A program made the translations under genes and the position numbers. DNA of 63,376 nucleotides from Oscillospiraceae bacterium (GTDB lineage Bacteria > Bacillota > Clostridia > Oscillospirales > Oscillospiraceae). The stretch is taken from positions 1-63,376 of the forward strand of contig JARIAU010000036.1 in NCBI GenBank assembly GCA_029257695.1, in the 5' to 3' direction. The notes beneath the pieces are model-generated. The model was not told the DNA's origin. It ran no database searches and saw only the letters and a program-made list of their open reading frames with translations. Positions 41,003-50,840 of this stretch are shown here, piece after piece (within the stretch, counting starts at the first letter, position 1; each line of letters begins with the position of its first letter).

Positions 41003-43630
41003 ATGGCAAAAGAACTGCCTAAGGTCTACGACCCCAGTGAGGTCGAAAGCCGCATTTATGCCGATTGGGAAGCCCACGGTTGTTTCCGAGGGATTGCAGA
41101 TCCGGAGAAGAAGCCCTTCACCATCGTTATGCCGCCCCCCAATGTCACCGGTCAGCTGCACATGGGTCATGCCATGGACGCAACCATTCAGGATATCCTG
41201 ACCCGTTTCAAGCGGATGCAGGGCTATGCTGCCCTGTGGGTGCCCGGCACGGACCACGCCGGCATTGCCACCCAGATCAAGGTGGAAGAGGAGCTGCGTG
41301 TCAAGGAGGGGCTGTCCCGCTATGATCTGGGCCGCGAGAAGTTCCTGGAGCGTGTCTGGGAGTGGAAAGAGCGCTTTGGCAATCGCATCGTGGAGCAGCA
41401 GAAGAAGCTGGGTGCCTCCTGCGACTGGGAGCGTTCCCGTTTCACCATGGACGAAGGCTGCTCCAAGGCAGTGCGGGAGGTCTTTGTGTCCCTCTATGAA
41501 AAGGGTCTGATCTACAAGGGCAGCCGCATCATCAACTGGTGCCCCAACTGCGTGACGGCTCTGTCCGATGCAGAGGTGGAATATCAGGACAAGCCCGGCC
41601 ACCTGTGGCACATGCGCTATCCGCTCACCGATGGCTCCGGCTATCTGGTGGTGGCCACCACCCGTCCGGAAACTATGATGGGCGATACCGGTGTGGCCGT
41701 GAACCCCAAGGATGAGCGTTATCAGCACCTGATCGGAAAGACGGTCATGCTGCCCATCATGAACCGGGAAATTCCCATTGTGGCCGACGATTATGTGGAA
41801 ACGGAGTTCGGTACCGGCTGCGTGAAGATGACTCCGGCCCATGACCCCAATGACTTTGAAGTGGGCCTGCGCCACAACCTGGAGGTCATCCGTGTTCTGG
41901 ACGACAACGGTGTGGTCAACAGCAACGGCGGTATTTTTGAGGGGATGGATCGCTACGAATGCCGCAAGCAGGTGGTAGCAAAGATGGAAGAGCTGGGCCT
42001 CATGGAGAAAATCGAGGACTACTCTCACAATGTGGGTACCTGCTACCGCTGCCACAACGATGTGGAGCCCATCATCTCCGCCCAGTGGTTCGTGAAAATG
42101 GAGCCTCTGGCCAAGGAAGCGATGCGTGTGGTCAAGGACGGCGAGGTGCAGTTTGTGCCGGAGCGGTTCTCCAAGACCTATTTGAACTGGATGGAAAATG
42201 TGCATGACTGGTGCATTTCCCGTCAGCTGTGGTGGGGCCATCAGATCCCGGTGTGGTATTGCGCGGACTGCGGTAAGATGACCTGCGTCCGGGAAGATCC
42301 CGACTGCTGTCAGCATTGCGGCAGCAAGAACATCACCCGTGATCCCGATGTGCTGGACACTTGGTTCAGTTCCGCTCTGTGGCCCTTCTCCACGCTGGGC
42401 TGGCCCGACAACACCGTGGATCTGGATTACTTCTATCCCACCGATGTGCTGGTCACCGGCTATGATATCATCTTCTTCTGGGTGGCACGCATGATTTTCT
42501 CTGCCTGTGAGCACACCAAGAAGCCTCCCTTCCATACCGTGTTTATCCATGGTCTGGTCCGTGACGCACAGGGCCGTAAGATGTCCAAGTCTTTGGGCAA
42601 CGGCATTGATCCTCTGGAGATGATCGACCAGTACGGCTGTGATGCACTGCGCTTCAATCTGATTACCGGAAACAGCCCCGGAAATGACATGCGCTTCTAC
42701 ACCGAACGCTGCGAGGCTATGCGGAACTTTGCAAACAAGATCTGGAATGCCAGCCGTTTCCTGCTGATGAACCTGACCATTGACCATTGCCAGCTGCCGG
42801 AGAAGCTGGAGCTGGAGGATAAGTGGATCCTCTCCAAGCTGAACTCCGTCATCCGGGATGTTACGGCCAACATGGAAGGGTACGAACTGGGCGTGGCAGC
42901 ACAGAAGATCTACGACTTTATCTGGGACACCTACTGCGACTGGTACATTGAGTTGACCAAGGCCCGTCTGAATGGCGACGACGAGGAGCGCAAGCAGCAG
43001 GCCCAGCAGGTGCTGTGCTATGTGCTGACCGAAACGCTGAAGCTGCTGCATCCCTTCATGCCGTTCCTTACGGAAGAAATCTGGCAGGCACTGCCCCATG
43101 AGGGGGACTACCTGATGCTGCAGACTTGGCCGGAGTACCATGCTGAGTTTGACTTTGCTGAAGATGAAGCAGCTATGGAAAAAATCATGGATGCCATCAA
43201 GGCCATCCGTGCCCGCCGGAGTGAAATGAATGTTCCCCCCTCTAAGAAGGCGGAGTTGACGGTGGTCACGGAGGACGGCGATGTGTTTGCCCTCGGTGTG
43301 GCCTTCCTGGAGCGTCTGGCCAGTGCTTCCGGCGTTAAAATTGCCGCAGAGGCTCCTGCCAGCGTGGATGGTTTGGTCAGTGTGGTCACGGCTGCGGCCA
43401 AGCTCTATATTCCTCTGGCGGAGCTGGTGGATCTGGATGCCGAGCGGACCCGCATTGCCAAGGAGATTGAGAAGGCAGAGAAGTATCTGTCCGGCATTGA
43501 GAAGAAGCTTTCCAACGAGAAATTTGTCGCCAAGGCCCCTGAGGCTGTGGTCCAGCGTGAGCGTGAAAACATGGACAAGACCCGTGCATTGATTGCTCAG
43601 CTGAAGGAGTCTGCGGCCGCATTGGGATAA
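41003..43630 (+). CDS. valS: Valyl-tRNA synthetase
   Basis: Charges tRNA-Val and edits mischarged threonine. It has 875 residues from the ATG at 41003 (AAGGAG 9 bases upstream). Class I motifs: PPPNVTGQLHMGHAMD near residue 45 and GRKMSKSLGNGIDP near 525. The CP1 editing domain includes 'TTRPETMMGDTG'. The C-terminal coiled coil (about 805-875) is typical of ValRS. Regulated by the T-box just upstream. Confidence 0.98.
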   Translation: MAKELPKVYDPSEVESRIYADWEAHGCFRGIADPEKKPFTIVMPPPNVTGQLHMGHAMDATIQDILTRFKRMQGYAALWVPGTDHAGIATQIKVEEELRVKEGLSRYDLGREKFLERVWEWKERFGNRIVEQQKKLGASCDWERSRFTMDEGCSKAVREVFVSLYEKGLIYKGSRIINWCPNCVTALSDAEVEYQDKPGHLWHMRYPLTDGSGYLVVATTRPETMMGDTGVAVNPKDERYQHLIGKTVMLPIMNREIPIVADDYVETEFGTGCVKMTPAHDPNDFEVGLRHNLEVIRVLDDNGVVNSNGGIFEGMDRYECRKQVVAKMEELGLMEKIEDYSHNVGTCYRCHNDVEPIISAQWFVKMEPLAKEAMRVVKDGEVQFVPERFSKTYLNWMENVHDWCISRQLWWGHQIPVWYCADCGKMTCVREDPDCCQHCGSKNITRDPDVLDTWFSSALWPFSTLGWPDNTVDLDYFYPTDVLVTGYDIIFFWVARMIFSACEHTKKPPFHTVFIHGLVRDAQGRKMSKSLGNGIDPLEMIDQYGCDALRFNLITGNSPGNDMRFYTERCEAMRNFANKIWNASRFLLMNLTIDHCQLPEKLELEDKWILSKLNSVIRDVTANMEGYELGVAAQKIYDFIWDTYCDWYIELTKARLNGDDEERKQQAQQVLCYVLTETLKLLHPFMPFLTEEIWQALPHEGDYLMLQTWPEYHAEFDFAEDEAAMEKIMDAIKAIRARRSEMNVPPSKKAELTVVTEDGDVFALGVAFLERLASASGVKIAAEAPASVDGLVSVVTAAAKLYIPLAELVDLDAERTRIAKEIEKAEKYLSGIEKKLSNEKFVAKAPEAVVQRERENMDKTRALIAQLKESAAALG

Positions 43631-43681
43631 AATCCTATCGGTCGACGCAACCAGACAGAATTTTGAACCGAACTTTGATAG

Positions 43682-43714
43682 AATCACCCTGCGTTCTAAG
43701 AACGCAGGGTGATT
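43682..43714 (+). terminator. Terminator of valS
   Basis: A 16-bp inverted repeat (AATCACCCTGCGTTCT) followed by TTTT. Confidence 0.88.
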
Positions 43715-43767
43715 TTTTCTATCTTTGACGGTGCTGTGCCGTCACGGTATACAGAGGAGGACAAGTC

Positions 43768-44079
43768 ATGCCAATGGACTGCAAAATGGAGCAGGAGCAG
43801 ATGCGATTGCTTCTGACGGGAGAGATCGACCACCATCGTGCCGGAGTGCTGATGCGGCAGCTGGAGGAACAGCTGGATCTGGAGTCGCCCAGCCGAGTAG
43901 AGTTGGATATGGGCGGAGTGACCTTTATGGATTCCAGCGGCATTGCACTGCTGCTGAAAATTTACCGTGCCCTAGCACTGACCGGCGGCAAACTGACCGT
44001 GGTTCGAGTTCCGGCACAGGCGGCAAAGGTGCTGCGTGCGGCAGGATTGCATCGGTTGTTTTCCATTCACGAACTTTGA
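43768..44079 (+). CDS. spoIIAA: Anti-sigma F factor antagonist SpoIIAA
   Basis: A STAS-domain protein of 103 residues that frees sigma F in the forespore by binding SpoIIAB; it is switched off by phosphorylation of a serine in the DSSG motif (FMDSSGIAL, about 54-60). GAGGAGG lies before the start. First gene of the spoIIA operon. Confidence 0.96.
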   Translation: MPMDCKMEQEQMRLLLTGEIDHHRAGVLMRQLEEQLDLESPSRVELDMGGVTFMDSSGIALLLKIYRALALTGGKLTVVRVPAQAAKVLRAAGLHRLFSIHEL

Positions 44080-44095
44080 AAGGAGGGGTACATAT

Positions 44096-44548
44096 ATGAA
44101 AGTCATCAATGAGGTCAAACTGGAGTTCCCCAGTGCATCGGCCAATGAAGGGTTTGCTCGCAGTGCGGCGGCTTGCTTTGCAGCGCAGTTGGATCCGACC
44201 TTGGAGGAACTGGGGGATGTGCGGACTGCCGTCAGCGAGGCGGTGACCAATGCCATTGTTCACGGTTATCCCGACACCTTGGGTCGGATCACCCTTCGTA
44301 TGCGCATTTACGAAGATCAGATTCTTGAAATCCAGGTCAAGGACCGAGGCAAGGGGATTCCGGATGTGGAACAAGCCCGGCAGCCCATGTTTACCACCGG
44401 CGGTGAGGAGCGCAGTGGTATGGGCTTTACCATCATGGAGAGCTTTATGGATGGGATGCGGGTTCTTTCGCATCCGGACCGGGGAACCACGGTTACAATG
44501 CGAAAGCGTATTTCCCGCCGAGTGAAGTATGAGCGGACCAACCCTTGA
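44096..44548 (+). CDS. spoIIAB: Anti-sigma F factor SpoIIAB
   Basis: A serine kinase and anti-sigma factor of 150 residues that holds sigma F inactive and phosphorylates SpoIIAA. The GHKL ATP site is visible: N box 'EAVTNAIVHGY', G1 'KDRGKGIPD', G2 'ERSGMGFTIM'. The ATG at 44096 follows AAAGGAGG. It overlaps sigF by 20 bp. Confidence 0.96.
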   Translation: MKVINEVKLEFPSASANEGFARSAAACFAAQLDPTLEELGDVRTAVSEAVTNAIVHGYPDTLGRITLRMRIYEDQILEIQVKDRGKGIPDVEQARQPMFTTGGEERSGMGFTIMESFMDGMRVLSHPDRGTTVTMRKRISRRVKYERTNP

Positions 44549-45236
44549 ACTGATCCGGGCTGCACAGCAGGGAAATCGGGCAGCGGAAACGCAGTTGTTG
44601 GAGGAGAACAGCCGACTGATTTGGAGTGTGGTACGGCGGTATACCGGACGGGGTGCGGAGCAGGATGACCTGTTTCAGTTGGGCAGCATTGGATTTTTGA
44701 AGGCCATTCATGGCTTTGATGCAGCCTATGGCACCCAGTTTTCCACTTATGCGGTGCCTAAAATTGCCGGAGAAATGCGGCGGTTCCTGCGGGACGACGG
44801 TACGGTAAAGGTAAGCCGCACGCTGCGGGAGCGGGCGGCCAAAATTGCCCAGCTGCGGACGGAGTTGGTGGAAACCACCGGAGAAGAACCGACTGTTTCA
44901 CAGCTGGCCCAGCAGTTAGGACTGGATGTGGAAGAAATCGCATTGGCCGAGACGGCTGCTGCCTCCGTCGTATCCCTGACGGCAGAAACCGGGGATGGCC
45001 TGACGCTGGAATCTGCCCTGGGAGATGAAGGGATGGAGGAACAGCTGGTGGAGCATTTGGATTTGCGGCAGGCCATCCGTCAGCTCTCTCAACGGGAACA
45101 AATGGTGCTTCATCTGCGGTATGATCGCTGCTTTACCCAAGATCAGACAGCCAAGGTGGTGGGAGTCAGTCAGGTCCAGATCTCCCGCATCGAACGCCGT
45201 GCCGTAGAGCGGCTGCGATGTTTGCTTGAATCGTAG
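44529..45236 (+). CDS. sigF: RNA polymerase sigma-F factor
   Basis: Directs early forespore transcription. It has 235 residues with all parts of a small sigma-70 factor: region 2 ('DDLFQLGSIGFLKAIHGFD'), region 3 and the region 4 helix-turn-helix ('TQDQTAKVVGVSQVQISRIE'). Third gene of the spoIIA operon, coupled to spoIIAB. No spoVA genes follow here. Confidence 0.96.
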   Translation: MSGPTLELIRAAQQGNRAAETQLLEENSRLIWSVVRRYTGRGAEQDDLFQLGSIGFLKAIHGFDAAYGTQFSTYAVPKIAGEMRRFLRDDGTVKVSRTLRERAAKIAQLRTELVETTGEEPTVSQLAQQLGLDVEEIALAETAAASVVSLTAETGDGLTLESALGDEGMEEQLVEHLDLRQAIRQLSQREQMVLHLRYDRCFTQDQTAKVVGVSQVQISRIERRAVERLRCLLES

Positions 45237-45254
45237 TCCGTGCTGTGATAAAAT
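45226..45254 (+). promoter_or_regulatory. Internal promoter at the end of sigF
   Basis: TTGAAT, 17-bp spacer, TAAAAT. The -35 lies inside the last codons of sigF, so the HAD gene can be expressed outside sporulation. Confidence 0.6.
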
Positions 45255-45287
45255 GCCGATAAGATCAAAATTGGGAGGCATTTTGCT

Positions 45288-45938
45288 ATGGGATACGGAA
45301 CCGTTATTTTTGATATGGACGGCACGATTCTGGACACGCTGGAGGATATTGTGGACAGCGTAAATGTGACCATGGATCATGTGGGATACCCTCACCACAC
45401 CAAGGAAACGATGCGCCGCTTTTTGGGCAATGGTGCAGCCGCACAGATCCAACGCTGTGTGCCCGGCGGAGCAGAGGACCCGAAGTATGCGGAGGCGTTG
45501 GCGTTTTATCTGGAGTATTACAATGCCCATGCCAACATCAAAACCGGGCCTTACCCCGGGATTGTGCAGGTGCTGCAAACGCTGAAGGAGCGGGGAGTCA
45601 AAACTGCGGTGGTCAGCAATAAGCCGGATGCCACGGTGCAGGAGCTCAGTGCGGAGTGCTTCACCGGACTGTTTGATGTGTCCATGGGCGAGCGGACCGG
45701 TATGAAGAAGAAGCCGGCACCGGACAGTGTCTATGAAGCTATGCGGCTGCTGGGAGCGGATCCGAACGATTGCGTATATGTGGGTGACTCTGAAGTGGAT
45801 ATGGCCACGGCACGAAACTCCAATCTGCCCTGTGTGACGGTGACTTGGGGGTTCCGGGATGAGGAATTCCTGCGGGAGCAGGGGGCCACAGTGTTTGCCC
45901 ACACCATGGAGGAACTGTTGGATGCGCTGACCCGGTGA
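45288..45938 (+). CDS. HAD-family phosphatase, phosphoglycolate phosphatase-like
   Basis: A hydrolase of 216 residues for small phosphorylated metabolites. Motif I is FDMDGTILDT (nucleophile Asp9 and Asp11), motif II 'VVSNKP', and motif III/IV 'KKKPAPDS...VYVGDSEVDMATA'. A helical cap lies between I and II, as in Gph and PpaX. The substrate cannot be told from the sequence. Confidence 0.92.
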   Translation: MGYGTVIFDMDGTILDTLEDIVDSVNVTMDHVGYPHHTKETMRRFLGNGAAAQIQRCVPGGAEDPKYAEALAFYLEYYNAHANIKTGPYPGIVQVLQTLKERGVKTAVVSNKPDATVQELSAECFTGLFDVSMGERTGMKKKPAPDSVYEAMRLLGADPNDCVYVGDSEVDMATARNSNLPCVTVTWGFRDEEFLREQGATVFAHTMEELLDALTR

Positions 45939-45957
45939 TCGGACCGGAAACAAATAC

Positions 45958-45996
45958 AAAAAAGTGCGGTGCTGTCTGGGGCAGCACCGCACTTTT
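45958..45996 (+). terminator. Terminator of the HAD gene
   Basis: A 16-bp inverted repeat (AAAAAGTGCGGTGCTG, 7-nt loop) ending in TTTTT. Confidence 0.9.
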
Positions 45997-46140
45997 TGCA
46001 AAATAGGAAGAAAAGACTCTGGAACTACGAAATAACTTAAAGTTCAGCAGAGCAAACGAAACAAAAACAACGGATTCGATAAAAATTTTCTCACGAGCCA
46101 AATCTTTGAAAAAATTTTCGGAAAAAATTAAAAACAGGTA

Positions 46141-46169
46141 TTGATAAAATTTTAACATAGTGTTATGAT
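46141..46169 (+). promoter_or_regulatory. adhE promoter overlapped by a Rex-type operator
   Basis: TTGATA, 17-bp spacer, TATGAT. The first 18 bases (TTGATAAAATTTTAACAT, 46141-46158) match the clostridial Rex site TTGTTAA-N4-TTAACAA at 12 of 14 fixed positions. Rex would repress adhE when the NADH/NAD ratio is low. The region 45997-46140 upstream is A+T-rich with no gene. Confidence 0.72.
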
Positions 46170-46234
46170 ATGGGCGAGACGAAAAGTCTTCAATCAAACC
46201 AACATCCTTCCGGATGAATTGAGGAGGAAACACG

Positions 46235-48871
46235 ATGTCGGATAAGACGAAAAAGACCGCAGCCGCAGAGCAGGCGGCAAAGGAAACTTCCGTTCAAGAA
46301 AAAATTAACAGCCTGGTGGAAAAAGCACAGGTTGCGTTGAATGAATTCCTGGCATTGGATCAGGAAGCAATTGATAAAATCGTGCACGAAATGGCTCTGG
46401 CAGGTTTGGATAAGCACCAGGAGCTGGCCCGCATGGCGGTGGAAGAGACCGGCCGTGGTGTGTATGAGGACAAGGTCATCAAGAATATGTTTGCCACGGA
46501 ATATATCTGGCATGACATTAAAAAGGAAAAGACCGTCGGCATTCTGGATGAAAACGAGATGGAAGGCTATGTGGAGGTCGCTGAACCGGTGGGTGTCATC
46601 GCCGGTGTCACCCCCACCACCAACCCCACTTCCACCACGCTGTTCAAGAGCCTGATTGCCATTAAGACCAGAAACCCCATCATCTTCGGATTCCATCCCT
46701 CTGCACAGAAGTGCTCTGCGGAGGCAGCCCGCATTGTCTACGAAGCAGCAGTCAAGGCAGGCGCACCCAAGAACTGCATTCAGTGGATCGAGGAGCCTTC
46801 CATCGAAGCCACCGGCGCACTGATGAACCATCCCGGTGTTGCCACCATTCTGGCCACCGGCGGTCCCGGCATGGTGCAGGCTGCGTACAGCTGCGGCAAG
46901 CCCGCTCTGGGCGTTGGCCCGGGCAATGTGCCTTGCTACATCGAGAAGAGCTGCGACCTGCATCGGGCCTGCACCGACCTCATGATGTCCAAGACCTTTG
47001 ATAACGGTATGATCTGCGCTTCGGAGCAGGCAGTCATCGTGGATGAGGAAATTGCACCGGAATTTGAGCAGTATATGGCAGCCAATAACTGCTATTTCCT
47101 GAACGCAGCAGAAACCGAAAAGCTGACCAAGTATATGTTCCCGGACCCCAGCAAGGGTGTGTTTGGACCGCTGGTTGGTAAGTCCGCTTGCTGGATTGCA
47201 GAGCAGGCCGGCCTGAAGGTTCCCTCCAAGACCAAGATCCTGATTGCTCCGCTGGATAAGCCGGATGGAACGCATCCGCTGGCAAAGGAGAAGCTGTCTC
47301 CCGTCCTTGCCTACTTCAAGGTCAACAGCACCAAGCAGGGCTTTGAGTATGCCAACATGATGCTGGAGCTGGGCGGTCTGGGTCACTCCGCTGTCATTCA
47401 TACCGGTGATATGAAGATTGCCGATGAATATGGCATTGCCATGCGTGTGGGCCGTATCATTGTGAACAGCCCCTCCTCGCAGGGTGCCATCGGTGACATC
47501 TACAACACCAATACGACTTCTCTGACCTTGGGCTGCGGCTCCTATGGCAAGAACAGCGTCTCCCAGAATGTCACCACCGTCAACCTCATCAACAAGAAGC
47601 GTATCGCAAAGAGAAAGGTCAATATGCAGTGGTTTAAGGTACCTCCCCGTATCTATTTTGAAGAGGATTCGATCCAGTATCTGGAGAAAATGGAAGGCAT
47701 CAGCCGTGCCTTTATCGTCACTGACCCGGTCATGGTGAAGCTGGGCAATGTGGATAAGATCCTGTACTATCTGCGCAAGCGCACCCAGTACTGCCACAGC
47801 TTGATTTACTCCGATGTGGAGAGCGATCCCTCCGTTGAGTGCGTGATGCGTGGCGTGGAGGCCATGAATGCCTTCCAGCCGGATGTCATCATTGCCATCG
47901 GCGGCGGCAGCGCCATTGACGCAGCCAAGGGTATGTGGTTGTTCTACGAGCATCCGGAGACCAGCTTTGACGGTGTCCGCCAGCGCTTCCTGGACATCCG
48001 CAAGCGTGCCTTCAAGTTCCCGGATCTGGGCCACAAGGCTAAGATGGTCTGCATTCCCACCACTTCCGGCACGGGCAGCGAGGTCACCAGTTTTGCGGTT
48101 ATCACCGATAAGAACAACGATAACACCAAGTATCCGCTGGCAGATTACAGCCTGACCCCGGATGTGGCCATCATTGACCCCCAGTTTACCCGTTCGATGC
48201 CTCGCAGCATCGTGGCTGATACCGGTCTGGATGTGCTGACCCATGCCATCGAGTCTTATGTGTCTGTTATGGCCAACGATTATACCGACGGTCTGGCACT
48301 GCATGCCATTGAGCTGGTCTTTGAGTATCTGGAGAAATCCTATCATGGCGATCCGGTGGCTCGGGAAAAGATGCACAACGCATCCTGCATTGCCGGCATG
48401 GCCTTCACCAATGCGTTCCTTGGCTTGAACCACTCTATGGCTCACAAGCTGGGTGCAGAGTGCCATATCCCGCACGGCCGTGCAAATGCCATTCTGCTGC
48501 CCTATGTTATCAAGTACAATGCCACCAAGCCCACCAAGTTCCCGCCCTTCCCCAAGTATAAGGAGTATGTTGCGGATGAGCGCTATGCCAAGATTGCGTT
48601 CCGGATCGGACTGTGCAGCAAGGATACCCCGGTCAATGAGGCTGTGGACCTGCTGATCGAGGCGGTCAAAGATCTGATGAAGAAGACCGAACGTCCTTCT
48701 TGCATTAAGGATTGCGGCATTGCCGAGGCGGACTTTATGGCAAATATTGATGAGCTTTCCTACAAGGCATTTGAGGATCAGTGCACCACGGCAAACCCGG
48801 TTTATCCGCTGGTGTCCGAGATCAAGGAGCTGTACAAGAAGGCTTACTACGGCGAAAACGAAACGAAATAA
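46235..48871 (+). CDS. adhE: Bifunctional acetaldehyde-CoA/alcohol dehydrogenase
   Basis: Reduces acetyl-CoA to ethanol in two NADH-using steps and so re-oxidises NADH during fermentation. It has 878 residues: an aldehyde dehydrogenase half (about 15-440; catalytic Cys in '[11 protein letters not shown]') and an iron-type alcohol dehydrogenase half (about 460-878; metal ligands in '[12 protein letters not shown]' and '[17 protein letters not shown]'). AdhE proteins form helical filaments (spirosomes). GAGGAGG lies before the start. Confidence 0.98.
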   Translation: MSDKTKKTAAAEQAAKETSVQEKINSLVEKAQVALNEFLALDQEAIDKIVHEMALAGLDKHQELARMAVEETGRGVYEDKVIKNMFATEYIWHDIKKEKTVGILDENEMEGYVEVAEPVGVIAGVTPTTNPTSTTLFKSLIAIKTRNPIIFGFHPSAQKCSAEAARIVYEAAVKAGAPKNCIQWIEEPSIEATGALMNHPGVATILATGGPGMVQAAYSCGKPALGVGPGNVPCYIEKSCDLHRACTDLMMSKTFDNGMICASEQAVIVDEEIAPEFEQYMAANNCYFLNAAETEKLTKYMFPDPSKGVFGPLVGKSACWIAEQAGLKVPSKTKILIAPLDKPDGTHPLAKEKLSPVLAYFKVNSTKQGFEYANMMLELGGLGHSAVIHTGDMKIADEYGIAMRVGRIIVNSPSSQGAIGDIYNTNTTSLTLGCGSYGKNSVSQNVTTVNLINKKRIAKRKVNMQWFKVPPRIYFEEDSIQYLEKMEGISRAFIVTDPVMVKLGNVDKILYYLRKRTQYCHSLIYSDVESDPSVECVMRGVEAMNAFQPDVIIAIGGGSAIDAAKGMWLFYEHPETSFDGVRQRFLDIRKRAFKFPDLGHKAKMVCIPTTSGTGSEVTSFAVITDKNNDNTKYPLADYSLTPDVAIIDPQFTRSMPRSIVADTGLDVLTHAIESYVSVMANDYTDGLALHAIELVFEYLEKSYHGDPVAREKMHNASCIAGMAFTNAFLGLNHSMAHKLGAECHIPHGRANAILLPYVIKYNATKPTKFPPFPKYKEYVADERYAKIAFRIGLCSKDTPVNEAVDLLIEAVKDLMKKTERPSCIKDCGIAEADFMANIDELSYKAFEDQCTTANPVYPLVSEIKELYKKAYYGENETK

Positions 48872-48896
48872 CTTCGGATTTTTATCGGATGCGATT

Positions 48897-48924
48897 CAGG
48901 GGTGTGCCATTTGGCACACCCCTG
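48897..48924 (+). terminator. Hairpin after adhE
   Basis: A 12-bp stem (CAGGGGTGTGCC) with a short loop. Few T residues follow. Confidence 0.65.
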
Positions 48925-49036
48925 TTGCTGTATCGGTGTGTGGAAACATACCGGTTTTGAAAAAAGAATTTGTATAAGATGAGCAGTGTGGTGCAAAATA
49001 GTCCTGTAACATTCAAAAATATGGGGAGGAAGTACT

Positions 49037-49255
49037 ATGTTGGATCGTATTGCCATGATCCTGACCATTGTGGGCGGAATCAACTGGGGGTTGTTCGGCT
49101 TTTTGCAGTTTGATTTGGTTGCCTGGATTTGTGGAGGAAGCAGTGCAATTTTGGCCCGCATTATTTATGCGGTCATAGGAGTTGCGGCGGTCTGGTGCAT
49201 TTCGTTTTTGTTCCGGGAACAGGAGTTCTTTTCGTCCAATAAGATGCAGAGTTAA
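49037..49255 (+). CDS. DUF378 small membrane protein
   Basis: A protein of 72 residues with two hydrophobic segments. 'ILTIVGGINWGLFGFLQFDLVAWI' is the DUF378 hallmark (read in two parts, residues about 8-31). The function is unknown. GGGGAGG precedes the start, and a terminator follows. Confidence 0.92.
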   Translation: MLDRIAMILTIVGGINWGLFGFLQFDLVAWICGGSSAILARIIYAVIGVAAVWCISFLFREQEFFSSNKMQS

Positions 49256-49291
49256 TGGTTTGGACGGCTCTGATATAGCTGCCGTGTGCGA

Positions 49292-49325
49292 AAAACTCCG
49301 ACTGTCGAGAGACAGTCGGAGTTTT
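49292..49325 (+). terminator. Terminator after DUF378
   Basis: A perfect 15-bp stem (AAAACTCCGACTGTC, loop GAGA) ending in TTTT. Confidence 0.88.
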
Positions 49326-49407
49326 GTGCGTTGCGAAAGAGGGGGGGTGGAACCTCGTGTTCCGGTCCGAGATAGGATCATGCCGTCAAGTCTGTATACA
49401 AGAGGGT

Positions 49408-49617
49408 TCAGAGGGTGAAATCCTCTTCGTCCAGTTTGGAAAAATCCGGGGTCGCCGGAACGGAGGGCTGTCGCTTTAATGGATCATATTGAAAGTGACG
49501 GCAATGAAAGCCGGTGGAAACGATGCCCTTTTTTGCACAGATCACATGATCTTCGTCCACCTCAGCACTGCGCCGACAGTAGCTGCACTGTGGGTCTATG
49601 GATTTTCGAAACAGCAT
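49408..49617 (-). CDS. Small cysteine-rich conserved hypothetical protein
   Basis: A protein of 69 residues with a probable zinc site: Cys-x2-Cys (CSYC), a further Cys (VICAKKG) and Cys near residue 39 (FHCRHF). The C-terminal part 'YDPLKRQP...DEEDFTL' recalls small proteins seen in many Clostridia, so it is taken as real despite its size. No function is known. It is 33 bp downstream of the YlbJ-like gene on the same strand. Confidence 0.78.
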   Translation of the reverse strand: MLFRKSIDPQCSYCRRSAEVDEDHVICAKKGIVSTGFHCRHFQYDPLKRQPSVPATPDFSKLDEEDFTL

Positions 49618-49650
49618 AGGGACATCCTCTTTTCATCCTTATTAGATTCA

Positions 49651-50790
49651 TTATAACCTCTCTTTGCGACGATTTCCAGTCTTAAATTTTTGCGAAGGGA
49701 GGAGTGCCAAAGACCAAAGACAGATTGCGGCACAGAGGAGGAAGCCAGGGAGCAGACTGGCGAAGGTGGGCTGTGGCGGTGTGGATCTGGCCATTGCCGT
49801 TACAGCGTGCGGCAGCAAAGCGGAAAAGCCGATGCAGAGCAGCGCAGAAAGGAGCCCGTGCAGAAATTTGGCCAAGAGATAGGGTGGGATGGACAGGTCG
49901 GTATCCGAAAGGACGCTGACGGTCTGTCCGTGGACACAGAGACCACCCCAGCCCAACAGAAAAGAGGCCAGAGGAAGGGTCAGTGAGAGAGGACGAAGAG
50001 GAAGTGATGCGATCCCGTTGGAAAGCTCGATGCAGCCGGATACCAAGGCCTGTACTGCGTCCACGGCCCGCAAAGTAGTGCAGGGGCGGGTTAAAAGATC
50101 AAACAAGCCTGCCATGCGGCAGAGAGTCAGCAAAATGCCAAATAAGATTACAAAGGCACAGATGTTGAGTACAGAGAAAAAACTGCCCTTTACCGCATCT
50201 ACAAAGAGCACAGCAGAGGATGGGACTGTCTTAACAGCGGTATAATGGCCGGTACTTTGCTTGGAGGGATGCAGGGGATGAATGCGCTGGGCAAGGATGC
50301 CCAGCAGCAGCGAAGCAGACACATGACATAGCCACAGCAGCAGCCCCAAAGGAACGCTTTTGAGCAGACTTCCGCCTACAACCCCCAAAAAGAAGGCGGG
50401 ACCTGCATTGTTGCAAAACAGCAGCAAGCGTTGGGCTTCCGGTCGTGTGCATTGTCCGGAACGGTAGAGTTCTGCCACGGTCTTTGCGCCCACCGGATAG
50501 CCACCCACTGTACCCAGCAGCACGGCAGAAGCGCCGCAGCCGCTGACACCGAAGAGCGGCTGCATAATACGCTGCAGCCAGTGTGCGGGGTATCGGGTCA
50601 GATTGAGGGAAACCAAGAGGGTGGACAAAACGAAAAAGGGGAAGAGAGAGGGGAGCAGGGTGGAAGTGCAGAGCGTCAGCCCTTGCTGACCGGCTTGCAT
50701 TACTTCCTGCGGCCAGTGCAGCAGGCCAAGAACCCAAAGCAGCAGACCGATACCCCAAAACAGATCCCGAACTCCGGAGGACGAACGCAT
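49651..50790 (-). CDS. YlbJ-like sporulation/nucleoside-recognition membrane protein
   Basis: An integral membrane protein of 379 residues with about eight to ten segments. The ATG at 50790 follows GAGGTGG. 'LLPSLFPFFVLSTLL', 'GTVGGYPVGAKTVAELY' and 'LLLFCNNAGPAFFLGVVG' match the nucleoside-recognition (Gate) family and, in this arrangement, sporulation membrane protein YlbJ, which is needed for normal spores in Bacillus. The transported substrate, if any, is unknown. Confidence 0.86.
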   Translation of the reverse strand: MRSSSGVRDLFWGIGLLLWVLGLLHWPQEVMQAGQQGLTLCTSTLLPSLFPFFVLSTLLVSLNLTRYPAHWLQRIMQPLFGVSGCGASAVLLGTVGGYPVGAKTVAELYRSGQCTRPEAQRLLLFCNNAGPAFFLGVVGGSLLKSVPLGLLLWLCHVSASLLLGILAQRIHPLHPSKQSTGHYTAVKTVPSSAVLFVDAVKGSFFSVLNICAFVILFGILLTLCRMAGLFDLLTRPCTTLRAVDAVQALVSGCIELSNGIASLPLRPLSLTLPLASFLLGWGGLCVHGQTVSVLSDTDLSIPPYLLAKFLHGLLSALLCIGFSALLPHAVTAMARSTPPQPTFASLLPGFLLCAAICLWSLALLPSQKFKTGNRRKERL

Positions 50791-50840
50791 AAAAAACCAC
50801 CTCACACAAGCGTATGCGTGAGATGGCTGAATGAGAAGAT

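Noticed and set aside
40979..43687. A 902-codon open frame on the strand opposite valS, and similar long antisense frames opposite adhE (761 codons), clpB, glnS, pfkA and gltX
   Set aside because: The sense genes are certain. Highly expressed genes here avoid TTA, CTA and TCA codons, which removes stops from the antisense frame. The antisense proteins have no signal peptides, no family motifs and no ribosome binding sites.
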